From assembly GCA_052173355.1 (NCBI GenBank), contig JBQMYS010000060.1, positions 1 to 5,426 on the forward strand: a stretch of DNA of 5,426 nucleotides, given 5' to 3'. Shown in pieces: positions 1-5,426 of this stretch. Every line of letters begins with the position of its first letter. Within the stretch, counting starts at the first letter, position 1. The position numbers and the translations under genes are program-made. This DNA is from JABZIP01 sp052173355. Lineage in GTDB: Bacteria > Bacillota > Clostridia > Peptostreptococcales > Anaerovoracaceae. The notes beneath the pieces were generated by a model. That model was given only the letters and a program-made list of their open reading frames with translations, searched no databases and was not told where the DNA came from.

Positions 1-50
1 CACTTGCTGAAAAACATGGGTTTATCAGACATGATAATCCGTTGCCGTAA
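1..50 (+). CDS. C-terminal end of an unidentified upstream gene (partial)
   Basis: Reading from base 3, the sequence is open for 15 codons (LAEKHGFIRHDNPLP) and stops at TAA 48-50. That is 7 bases before the ribosome-binding site of the next gene, the usual spacing within an operon. The fragment is too short to assign to a family, and I do not recognise it. A second frame, from base 1, is also open until TAA 82-84, so the choice of frame is not certain. The frame ending at 50 is preferred because it leaves the downstream ribosome-binding site free and avoids an overlap. Confidence 0.5.
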   Translation, partial: LAEKHGFIRHDNPLP

Positions 51-57
51 TTTTTGT

Positions 58-63
58 GGAGGT
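58..63 (+). promoter_or_regulatory. Ribosome-binding site that favours the TTG start at 68
   Basis: GGAGGT is a near-perfect Shine-Dalgarno sequence lying 4-5 bases before TTG 68-70. An in-frame GTG at 56-58 overlaps the first base of this site and has no comparable site upstream. The TTG is therefore the better start. Confidence 0.8.
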
Positions 64-67
64 AATT

Positions 68-829
68 TTGCGCAAATATTTTAATCCGAATTTTATATTC
101 ATATTGTTGTTATTGGTAGTTATGACATTTGCGAACAGCGATTTTTCCAATCCGATTGGCTTGTTTATGGAAAAGCTGCTTTATTTGCCTGCGATTATAT
201 TGGGGTTGTCAGTGCATGAATTCGGGCATGCGGCAGTAGCTACCAAGCTTGGAGATAATACTCCTAAGATGCAAAATCGTGTAACTCTTAACCCGATTGC
301 ACACGTAGATTTGTTCGGCTTTGTTTGCTTAATGGTTGCAGGATTCGGATGGGGGAAACCCGTAATGATAAATCCTCAAAATTTTAAGAACAGGCGTAGA
401 GATGAATTTTTGGTTTCGATTGCAGGCGTAACTATGAATTTGATATTCGCCTTTATATTTGCATTGATTGTTCAGCTTACAGTTGCATTTTTGGTAGCGG
501 GGGATATACTTGATAAATACCAGGCAGTTGTCAAAGTATTTGCAAATGTGGTTCAAGTAAATATAGTTTTGATGGTTTTTAATTTGATACCTATTCCACC
601 ACTTGACGGATTTTCTATACTTACAGAGATTTTGAACTTAAGAAAAAATTTATGGTATTACAAATTTTACCAAAATGGATTCATAGTTCTTATGATTTTG
701 CTTGTGATAGGACTTGTGGATAAAGTAGTTTTTCCATTGGTTCAAATTACATATAGCAATATTCTTTGGATTTCCGCTAAGATTTTACCGATTAACGTTA
801 TCGTGAAATTGTTTATCGGATTATTTTAA
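68..829 (+). CDS. Site-2 protease family (M50) membrane zinc metalloprotease
   Basis: This encodes a polytopic membrane protein of 253 residues from the TTG start. Seen: the zinc-binding motif HEFGH at residues 50-54, inside the hydrophobic segment 37-60; LNPIAHVDLFG at 74-84, the family NPxxHxD-type motif; GWGKPV at 94-99; and FNLIPIPPLDG at 171-181, whose Asp180 is the expected third zinc ligand. Hydrophobic stretches lie near residues 5-22, 37-51, 117-145, 154-176 and 204-225, with a further hydrophobic tail to the C terminus. No room for a PDZ domain is visible between the two zinc motifs, which fits the small, PDZ-less M50 subgroup rather than RseP/RasP. The family cleaves substrates within the membrane; the substrate here is unknown. 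The usual AGP motif reads AGVTMN at 119-124. A beta-CASP gene follows 36 bases downstream and is probably co-transcribed. Family assignment is secure, function is not. Confidence 0.93.
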   Translation: MRKYFNPNFIFILLLLVVMTFANSDFSNPIGLFMEKLLYLPAIILGLSVHEFGHAAVATKLGDNTPKMQNRVTLNPIAHVDLFGFVCLMVAGFGWGKPVMINPQNFKNRRRDEFLVSIAGVTMNLIFAFIFALIVQLTVAFLVAGDILDKYQAVVKVFANVVQVNIVLMVFNLIPIPPLDGFSILTEILNLRKNLWYYKFYQNGFIVLMILLVIGLVDKVVFPLVQITYSNILWISAKILPINVIVKLFIGLF

Positions 830-853
830 GTAAATATATTTTATTTTGTTGGG

Positions 854-859
854 AAGGAG
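854..859 (+). promoter_or_regulatory. Ribosome-binding site for the beta-CASP gene
   Basis: AAGGAG lies 6 bases before ATG 866-868. The 36-base gap after the protease gene shows no hairpin terminator and no clear promoter, which supports co-transcription of the two genes. Confidence 0.75.
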
Positions 860-865
860 TGCTAT

Positions 866-2518
866 ATGAAAATACATTTTTGCGGTGCGGCATCGGGTGT
901 AACCGGCTCGTGCCATCTTATTACAACGAAAAACCATAAGGTTTTGCTTGATTGTGGTCAATTTCAAGGGGGAAAGACGCAAGAAGCGTTAAATTATGAG
1001 CCGTTCCCATTCGATCCCAAGCAGATAGACTATGTAATACTCAGTCATGCTCATATAGATCATTGCGGCAGAATTCCGCTCCTTGTGAAGCGAGGTTTCA
1101 GAGGAGAGATATATTGTACGGATGCAACCGCGGATTTAGTTGATGTAATGCTGAAAGACAGCGGATATATACATGAAAAGGAAGCAGAGTGGAAAAATCG
1201 AAAAGCTGAAAGAGCAGGTAAGCCTACGGTAAAACCTCTTTACACATATGACGATGCAGTTGAATCTTTGAAATACATAAAACCTGTGCTTTACGATCAG
1301 CTTGTCGAACTCAATGATGATATGAAGCTTGTTTTTAATGATGCCGGTCATATATTGGGCTCTGCGATAGTTGAACTTTGGGTAAGTGAGGATGATAATG
1401 TTTCCAAACTTGTATTTTCCGGAGATTTAGGTGTTAAGGGAAGACCGATATTGAGAGATCCCGTAACCATTAAAAAAGCGGATTATGTGATAATGGAAAG
1501 TACCTATGGTAGCAGGTTACATGAACAGAATACAAAGAGCATAGAGGATTTAATAAAAATAGTTGTAAAAACTATAAAAAGAGGAGGTACTGTTGTAATT
1601 CCATCGTTTGCAGTGGGAAGAACGCAAGAATTGATATATGAATTCAACAGGTTTTATCAAGAAAAAGAGGAATACAGGAAAATTTTAGAAAATTTAATGG
1701 TTTATGTAGACAGCCCTATGGCTACTACGGCAACAGAAGTTTTTAGAAAAAATGCTCAGGTTTTTGATGAGGAAACCAAGCAGTACATCTTAAATGGAAA
1801 CAATCCATTGGATTTTAAAAATTTAAAATTTACAAGAACAACAGAAGAATCCCAGTATTTGAATATGGATAGGCATCCTAAGGTTATAATTTCTGCAAGC
1901 GGTATGTGTGAAGCAGGTAGGATACGTCATCATTTGAAACATAATTTATGGAACCCAACCTCAAGTATAGTATTCGTAGGCTATCAAGCAGAGGGAACGC
2001 TCGGTCGATTGTTGGTTGAGGGAGCGGAATCCGTAACGCTGTTCGGTGAAGAAATCCATGTTAATGCAGAAATTTACAATCTGGAAGGATTTTCGGGACA
2101 TGCCGATAGGGACGGTTTAATCGGATGGTTGTCCGGATTTAGAGAAAAACCGAGTGAAATATTTTTAGTTCATGGAGAAATGGAATCAAAATTTGATTTT
2201 GCTAAGACAATAAAACAGGAGTTGGGTTACGATGTAACAGTAGTACAAGGCGTTTCCGAATTTGAACTTGTAAATAACAAAATTGTCAATAAAGAACAGG
2301 CTATGCTAGAAGCGGTAGATACCGAGAATATACTTGATATTAAAAAGAGAATAGCCGGAATACATGATGATATTGAACGCATACTTTATAATACGCAACT
2401 TGCTGTAGCAGAAGATATACCGGCTACAAAAGCGGCTGAAATTAAAAATATAGTCCTTGAACTGGAGAAGATGTCCTTGAATTTGGGCTCTGCTGTGACG
2501 TTGGAGGACGAGAAGTAA
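866..2518 (+). CDS. MBL-fold, beta-CASP RNA-processing nuclease-like protein (YSH1/CPSF-73-like)
   Basis: A 550-residue protein with the full metallo-beta-lactamase and beta-CASP motif set. Seen: HAHIDH at 61-66 (metal ligands H61, H63, D65, H66); H162 in NDAGHILGSA; D187 in FSGDLG; beta-CASP motif A acid E211 in MESTYG; PSFAVGRTQEL at 246-256; SASGMCEAGR at 343-352; motif B H412 in FSGHAD; and motif C H436 in LVHGE. All expected catalytic residues are present, so it should be an active two-zinc hydrolase. The family (CPSF-73, archaeal aCPSF and bacterial COG1236 proteins) cleaves RNA as endo- and/or 5' exonuclease. It differs from RNase J in lacking that family's C-terminal region. Residues from about 480 to 550 form a tail beyond the RNA-specificity region; it is rich in Ile, Leu, Lys and Glu and probably helical. 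ATG 866 is supported by AAGGAG. The family is sure; the exact RNA substrate is unknown. Confidence 0.93.
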   Translation: MKIHFCGAASGVTGSCHLITTKNHKVLLDCGQFQGGKTQEALNYEPFPFDPKQIDYVILSHAHIDHCGRIPLLVKRGFRGEIYCTDATADLVDVMLKDSGYIHEKEAEWKNRKAERAGKPTVKPLYTYDDAVESLKYIKPVLYDQLVELNDDMKLVFNDAGHILGSAIVELWVSEDDNVSKLVFSGDLGVKGRPILRDPVTIKKADYVIMESTYGSRLHEQNTKSIEDLIKIVVKTIKRGGTVVIPSFAVGRTQELIYEFNRFYQEKEEYRKILENLMVYVDSPMATTATEVFRKNAQVFDEETKQYILNGNNPLDFKNLKFTRTTEESQYLNMDRHPKVIISASGMCEAGRIRHHLKHNLWNPTSSIVFVGYQAEGTLGRLLVEGAESVTLFGEEIHVNAEIYNLEGFSGHADRDGLIGWLSGFREKPSEIFLVHGEMESKFDFAKTIKQELGYDVTVVQGVSEFELVNNKIVNKEQAMLEAVDTENILDIKKRIAGIHDDIERILYNTQLAVAEDIPATKAAEIKNIVLELEKMSLNLGSAVTLEDEK

Positions 2519-2546
2519 ATATAGTATAAAAATACACAAAAAACCA

Positions 2547-2573
2547 TTGACAGGCACAATATGTTGTGATAAT
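2547..2573 (+). promoter_or_regulatory. Predicted sigma-70-type promoter of nrdDG
   Basis: A perfect -35 hexamer TTGACA (2547-2552) is followed after 15 bases by GATAAT (2568-2573, 5 of 6 matches to TATAAT). The -10 is preceded by TG plus one base at 2565-2567, an extended -10 element that can compensate for the short spacer. Transcription would start near 2580, giving a leader of about 28 bases that contains the nrdD ribosome-binding site. This is a prediction from sequence only. Confidence 0.65.
2554..2569 (+). promoter_or_regulatory. NrdR box (repressor binding site) in the nrdDG promoter
   Basis: The 16-mer gcacaatatgttgtga is an imperfect palindrome (CACAA, four bases, TTGTG). It matches the known NrdR box consensus acaCwATATaTwGwgt at 13 of 16 positions by my count, including all of the core CwATATnTwG except the variable base. 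It fills the promoter spacer and overlaps the -10, so binding should block RNA polymerase. NrdR is a zinc-finger and ATP-cone repressor of ribonucleotide reductase genes across bacteria, and the site sits directly before nrdD as expected. Boxes usually occur in pairs about three helical turns apart; no convincing partner is visible here. Confidence 0.8.
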
Positions 2574-2597
2574 CTATAAATGCAAAAAAGAGAAAAA

Positions 2598-2602
2598 GAG
2601 GT
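2598..2602 (+). promoter_or_regulatory. Ribosome-binding site that sets the nrdD start at 2608
   Basis: GAGGT lies 5 bases before ATG 2608-2610. The longer in-frame alternative, GTG 2566, falls inside the NrdR box and upstream of the predicted transcription start, so it is very unlikely to be used. Confidence 0.8.
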
Positions 2603-2607
2603 GCATT

Positions 2608-4767
2608 ATGAGGATTATCAAGAGAAATGGCGCGGTTGAAACGTTTGATGTCGCTAAAATTATAAATGCCGTTACAAAAGCAAATGATGCTTCCGAGACA
2701 ATGAAACTTACCAAAGATCAGATTTTGGAAATTGCCGATTATGTTGAATATAAATGCGGGAAAATGGGCAGAGAAGTTTCGGTAGAAGAAATACAGGACA
2801 TGGTCGAAAACCAAATAATGGCAAAAGGCGCTTTCGATATAGCAAGAGGCTATGTAAAGTATAGGTATATGCGCTCTCTCATAAGAAATGCAAATACTAC
2901 GGATGACAGGATACTGTCCCTTATTGAATGCAATAACGAAGATGTAAAACAAGAAAATTCCAACAAAAATCCTACTGTTAACAGCGTGCAACGAGATTAT
3001 ATGGCAGGTGAAGTGAGCAAGGATATTACACGAAGATTGCTGCTTCCACAAGATATAGTGGATGCGGATAAAGAGGGAATTATTCATTTTCATGATACAG
3101 ATTATTACGCACAGCATATGCATAATTGCGATCTTGTAAATCTTGAGGATATGCTTCAAAACGGAACGGTCATCAGTGAAACTCTTATTGAAAAACCGCA
3201 TAGTTTTTCAACAGCGTGCAATATTGCGACGCAGATAATAGCACAGGTAGCGAGCAGTCAATATGGCGGGCAGAGTATCAGCCTTGCACATTTAGCACCT
3301 TTTGTAAACATTTCCAGGCAGAGCATAAGAAAAGACCTGTTGGCGGAATTTAAGACTCTTGGAGTTATTCCGAATGCGGAAAAAGTTGAAGAAGTTGTAG
3401 AAACAAGACTTAAAAAAGAAATAAATAAGGGTGTTCAGACTATACAATATCAAGTGGTAACACTTATGACTACGAACGGTCAGGCTCCGTTTCTTACAGT
3501 ATTTATGTATTTAAATGAAGCAAAAAGTGAACAGGAGAAACACGATCTTGCACTTATTATTGAAGAAATGCTAAGGCAAAGATATAAAGGTGTAAAGAAT
3601 GAAGCGGGAGCGTGGGTAACACCTGCATTTCCTAAACTCATTTATGTACTTGAAGAAGATAATGTGGATGAAGGGACTCCATATTTTTATCTTACAGAGC
3701 TTGCAGCTAAATGTACGGCAAAGAGAATGGTTCCGGACTATATTTCTGAAAAAAAGATGAAAGAACTCAAGGAAGGGAATTGCTTTCCTGTTATGGGGTG
3801 TAGAAGTGCCCTTAATCCTTGGCAGGATAAAAATGGAAACTATCAATTCTACGGAAGATTTAACCAAGGAGTGGTTACTCTAAATTTGGTGGATATAGCA
3901 TTGTCCTCCGGAGGCAGTCACGATAAATTCTGGGATGTGTTCGAAGAAAGACTGGATCTTTGTTACAGAGCCCTCATGTGCAGGCATAACCGCTTGAAGG
4001 GGACGCTTTCTGACAGTGCACCTATTTTGTGGCAATATGGGGCTTTAGCAAGGTTAAAGAAAGGTGAGGTTATAGACGAACTTCTTTTTGGAGGATATTC
4101 AACGATTTCACTCGGATATGCGGGACTTTATGAGTGTGTGAAGTACATGACAGGTCTTTCCCATACGGCGCCTGAAGCTACAGGTTTTGCTTTGAAGGTA
4201 ATGCAAAAACTTAATGATGCTTGCACAGAATGGAAAAATAAGACAAATATTGCTTTCAGTGTTTACGGAACCCCTATTGAGAGTACCACATATAAATTTG
4301 CGAAATGCTTGCAAAAACGTTTCGGAGTGGTTGAAGGAGTTACGGATAAGGGCTATATTACAAATAGTTACCATGTGCACGTTACAGAAGAAATAGATGC
4401 CTTTTCAAAGCTTAGGTTTGAATCGCAGTTCCAAGCTTTATCGCTGGGCGGAGCTATAAGTTATGTCGAAGTTCCGGATATGCAAAACAACATCAAGGCG
4501 GTTTTGCAGGTTATGAGATTTATTTATGATAATATAATGTATGCCGAACTTAATACAAAGAGCGATTACTGTCAAGAGTGCAGTTATGATGGAGAAATCG
4601 TTATAGTTGCAGATGATGACGGCAAGCTTGTTTGGGAGTGCCCGCATTGTGGAAATAGAAATCAGGATACTATGAATGTAGCAAGACGAACTTGCGGATA
4701 TATAGGAACCCAGTATTGGAATCAAGGCAGAACAACTGAGATTAAAGATAGGGTAATGCATCTATAA
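2608..4767 (+). CDS. nrdD: Anaerobic (class III) ribonucleoside-triphosphate reductase, large subunit
   Basis: A cytoplasmic enzyme of 719 residues, close to the E. coli length, that reduces ribonucleoside triphosphates to dNTPs without oxygen by glycyl-radical chemistry. Seen in order: an N-terminal ATP-cone (about residues 1-95, beginning MRIIKRNGAVETFDV), the allosteric dATP/ATP activity switch; HFHDTDYY at 160-167; HNC with Cys174, matching the conserved substrate-site cysteine; GGQS at 220-223; NCFPVMGCRS at 391-400, whose Cys398 is the expected thiyl-radical cysteine; FNQGVVTLNL at 418-427; four zinc-site cysteines C655, C658, C678 and C681; and the glycyl-radical motif RRTCGYIG with Gly697, 22 residues from the end. 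The two substrate-site cysteines and Asn419 look like the formate-dependent subgroup (inference from motif position). No key residue is missing and no intein interrupts the motifs. It is followed 10 bases later by nrdG, its activase. Expression is probably controlled by NrdR through the upstream box. Confidence 0.98.
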   Translation: MRIIKRNGAVETFDVAKIINAVTKANDASETMKLTKDQILEIADYVEYKCGKMGREVSVEEIQDMVENQIMAKGAFDIARGYVKYRYMRSLIRNANTTDDRILSLIECNNEDVKQENSNKNPTVNSVQRDYMAGEVSKDITRRLLLPQDIVDADKEGIIHFHDTDYYAQHMHNCDLVNLEDMLQNGTVISETLIEKPHSFSTACNIATQIIAQVASSQYGGQSISLAHLAPFVNISRQSIRKDLLAEFKTLGVIPNAEKVEEVVETRLKKEINKGVQTIQYQVVTLMTTNGQAPFLTVFMYLNEAKSEQEKHDLALIIEEMLRQRYKGVKNEAGAWVTPAFPKLIYVLEEDNVDEGTPYFYLTELAAKCTAKRMVPDYISEKKMKELKEGNCFPVMGCRSALNPWQDKNGNYQFYGRFNQGVVTLNLVDIALSSGGSHDKFWDVFEERLDLCYRALMCRHNRLKGTLSDSAPILWQYGALARLKKGEVIDELLFGGYSTISLGYAGLYECVKYMTGLSHTAPEATGFALKVMQKLNDACTEWKNKTNIAFSVYGTPIESTTYKFAKCLQKRFGVVEGVTDKGYITNSYHVHVTEEIDAFSKLRFESQFQALSLGGAISYVEVPDMQNNIKAVLQVMRFIYDNIMYAELNTKSDYCQECSYDGEIVIVADDDGKLVWECPHCGNRNQDTMNVARRTCGYIGTQYWNQGRTTEIKDRVMHL

Positions 4768-4770
4768 GGT
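4766..4770 (+). promoter_or_regulatory. nrdG ribosome-binding site overlapping the nrdD stop codon
   Basis: AAGGT begins within the nrdD stop (TAA 4765-4767) and lies 7 bases before ATG 4778. Ribosomes ending nrdD translation cover the nrdG start region, so the two are probably translationally coupled, which would help keep enzyme and activase in balance. Confidence 0.65.
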
Positions 4771-4777
4771 AATTAAA

Positions 4778-5269
4778 ATGCATTATGGAGAAATAAAAAA
4801 ATGCGATATAGCTAACGGCGAAGGAGTGCGTGTAAGTCTGTTTGTTTCCGGATGTACGCATCGTTGCAAAGGGTGTTTTAATCCTGAAACATGGGATTTT
4901 AATTATGGCAAAAAATTCGATGAAGAGGCGGAGCAGGAAATATTTTCGCAGTTGGATGAGCCTTTTATAGACGGGCTTTCACTTCTTGGCGGAGAACCTA
5001 TGGAACCGGCAAATCAAAAGGTGCTGTTACCGTTTTTAAGAAAAGTTGTGAAGCGTTATCCGCAAAAAAATATCTGGTGTTATACAGGATATACTTTGGA
5101 AGTCGATTTAGTAGCTAAGGGAAAGGCATTCACCGAATATACCGACGAAATCTTGAGTTATATAGATGTTCTTGTGGATGGTGAATTTATTGAAGAACTG
5201 AAAGATATACGTTTAGTATTTCGAGGCTCATCAAATCAACGGATTCTAAAGCTTAAGGAAATGAAATAA
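4778..5269 (+). CDS. nrdG: Anaerobic ribonucleotide reductase activating protein (radical SAM)
   Basis: A protein of 163 residues, near the usual 150-170 for the family. It binds a [4Fe-4S] cluster, cleaves S-adenosylmethionine reductively and abstracts a hydrogen from the NrdD C-terminal glycine to make the stable glycyl radical. Seen: the radical-SAM motif CTHRCKGC with C26, C30 and C33 in the CxxxCxxC arrangement; the family lead-in NGEGVRVSLFVSGC at 13-26; the SAM-contacting LLGGEP at 69-74; and two NrdG-typical later motifs, DVLVDGEF at 130-137 and FRGSSNQRI at 148-156. It lies 10 bases after nrdD in the same operon, and a terminator follows 16 bases after its stop. The compact length and nrdD context separate it from the pyruvate formate-lyase activase, which is longer. 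Confidence 0.97.
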   Translation: MHYGEIKKCDIANGEGVRVSLFVSGCTHRCKGCFNPETWDFNYGKKFDEEAEQEIFSQLDEPFIDGLSLLGGEPMEPANQKVLLPFLRKVVKRYPQKNIWCYTGYTLEVDLVAKGKAFTEYTDEILSYIDVLVDGEFIEELKDIRLVFRGSSNQRILKLKEMK

Positions 5270-5285
5270 GCTTATGAAAATATAG

Positions 5286-5323
5286 AAAAAGCGGTAAAAT
5301 CAATCAATTTTACTGCTTTTTTT
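5286..5323 (+). terminator. Intrinsic terminator after nrdG
   Basis: A 10-base-pair stem (5291-5300 with 5307-5316, one G-U pair) surrounds a six-base loop CAATCA and runs into seven T residues at 5317-5323. Five A residues before the stem (5286-5290) can extend the pairing into the T run. On the opposite strand those bases form a T tract after the same stem, so it could also work in reverse, although no convergent gene is present within the window. It separates the nrdDG operon from the sbcD-like gene. Confidence 0.9.
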
Positions 5324-5363
5324 ATTTTTAATATGTTAATATATAAATATGAGTAATAGTTGT

Positions 5364-5369
5364 AAGGAG
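5364..5369 (+). promoter_or_regulatory. Ribosome-binding site for the sbcD-like gene
   Basis: AAGGAG lies 7 bases before ATG 5377-5379, a strong site that supports this start. Confidence 0.8.
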
Positions 5370-5376
5370 AAATTTA

Positions 5377-5426
5377 ATGCGCATAATACATACATCGGAC
5401 TGGCATCTTGGAAAATCTTTGTCGGG
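5377..5426 (+). CDS. sbcD: Exonuclease subunit SbcD, N-terminal fragment (cut by window end)
   Basis: Only 16 complete codons are visible, but MRIIHTSDWHLGKSLS is the highly characteristic N terminus of SbcD/Mre11-type calcineurin-like phosphoesterases. Asp8 and His10 of the SDWHLGK motif are the first metal ligands of the two-manganese active site. With the ATPase SbcC, usually encoded immediately downstream and not visible here, SbcD cleaves DNA hairpins and processes double-strand ends. The gene follows the nrdG terminator, so it needs its own promoter. A possible -10 (TATAAA, 5342-5347) lies in the AT-rich gap, but no matching -35 is present, so I do not list it as a feature. Other phosphoesterases such as YfcE-type proteins share part of the motif, but the WHLGK form points to SbcD. 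Confidence 0.87.
   Translation, partial: MRIIHTSDWHLGKSLS

Noticed and set aside
2521..2538. A second, fully formed NrdR box at the canonical spacing
   Set aside because: The best alignments 31-33 bases upstream of the main box match only about 8 of 16 consensus positions and lack the paired C and G, so it is not listed as a feature.
2566..2607. An N-terminal extension of NrdD from GTG 2566
   Set aside because: The extension overlaps the NrdR box and the -10, lies upstream of the predicted transcription start, has a Lys-rich sequence unlike NrdD N termini, and lacks a well-placed ribosome-binding site. ATG 2608 has one.
2519..2607. A riboswitch or attenuator in the leader of nrdD
   Set aside because: The predicted leader is only about 28 bases, and no stable hairpin apart from the short NrdR palindrome is visible.
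2386..3201. A 271-codon open frame on the minus strand
   Set aside because: It crosses the end of the beta-CASP gene, the nrdDG promoter and the first part of nrdD. Its translation has no recognisable domain, is rich in Ile, Phe, Cys and His as expected for antisense of AT-rich coding DNA, and lacks gene context.
4438..4761. A 107-codon open frame on the minus strand within nrdD
   Set aside because: It is the antisense shadow of the zinc-site and glycyl-radical region of nrdD, which is strongly conserved in the sense frame. No recognisable protein motif is seen.
2608..4767. An intein or frameshift in nrdD, which is a common intein host
   Set aside because: The reading frame is continuous, 719 residues is a normal length, and all catalytic motifs follow each other at expected distances.
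5324..5363. A promoter for the sbcD-like gene
   Set aside because: TATAAA at 5342-5347 resembles a -10, but the position for a -35 holds only T-rich terminator sequence. In such AT-rich DNA the match is weak.
1..5426. A novel defence, mobile or otherwise undescribed system
   Set aside because: All five substantial genes belong to well-known families with intact motifs. There are no repeats, transposase fragments, integration sites or unexplained gene-free stretches longer than 300 bases.

Overview
The window is an AT-rich stretch with every gene on the + strand, strong AGGAGG-type ribosome-binding sites, a TTG start and short intergenic gaps. Together with an oxygen-sensitive class III ribonucleotide reductase, this suggests a low-GC, anaerobic or facultatively anaerobic Firmicute, probably clostridial. 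I cannot name a species from the sequence alone.

Layout. Positions 1-50 probably hold the last codons of an unidentified upstream gene. Next come a site-2-protease-like membrane metalloprotease (68-829, TTG start) and, 36 bases later, a beta-CASP metallo-beta-lactamase-fold protein of the RNA-processing nuclease type (866-2518). The spacing and the lack of a visible terminator suggest these are co-transcribed. An 89-base gap (2519-2607) carries a sigma-70-type promoter with a close match to the NrdR repressor box lying across its spacer and -10. It drives nrdD (2608-4767, anaerobic ribonucleoside-triphosphate reductase) and nrdG (4778-5269, its radical-SAM activase), whose ribosome-binding site overlaps the nrdD stop codon. 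A strong intrinsic terminator (5286-5323) closes this operon. The window ends in the first 16 codons of an sbcD-like gene (5377 onward).

How the genes work together. NrdG uses S-adenosylmethionine and an iron-sulfur cluster to place a glycyl radical on NrdD, which then makes dNTPs without oxygen. The NrdR box implies repression when nucleotide pools are full. SbcD, with SbcC outside the window, processes DNA ends and hairpins, and it appears to be a separate transcription unit because the terminator intervenes. The protease and the beta-CASP protein have no evident functional link to dNTP synthesis.

Overall this is conserved housekeeping DNA. I found no mobile element, CRISPR array, tRNA or rRNA, and no sign of an undescribed system. 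The most informative detail is the regulatory site upstream of nrdD.
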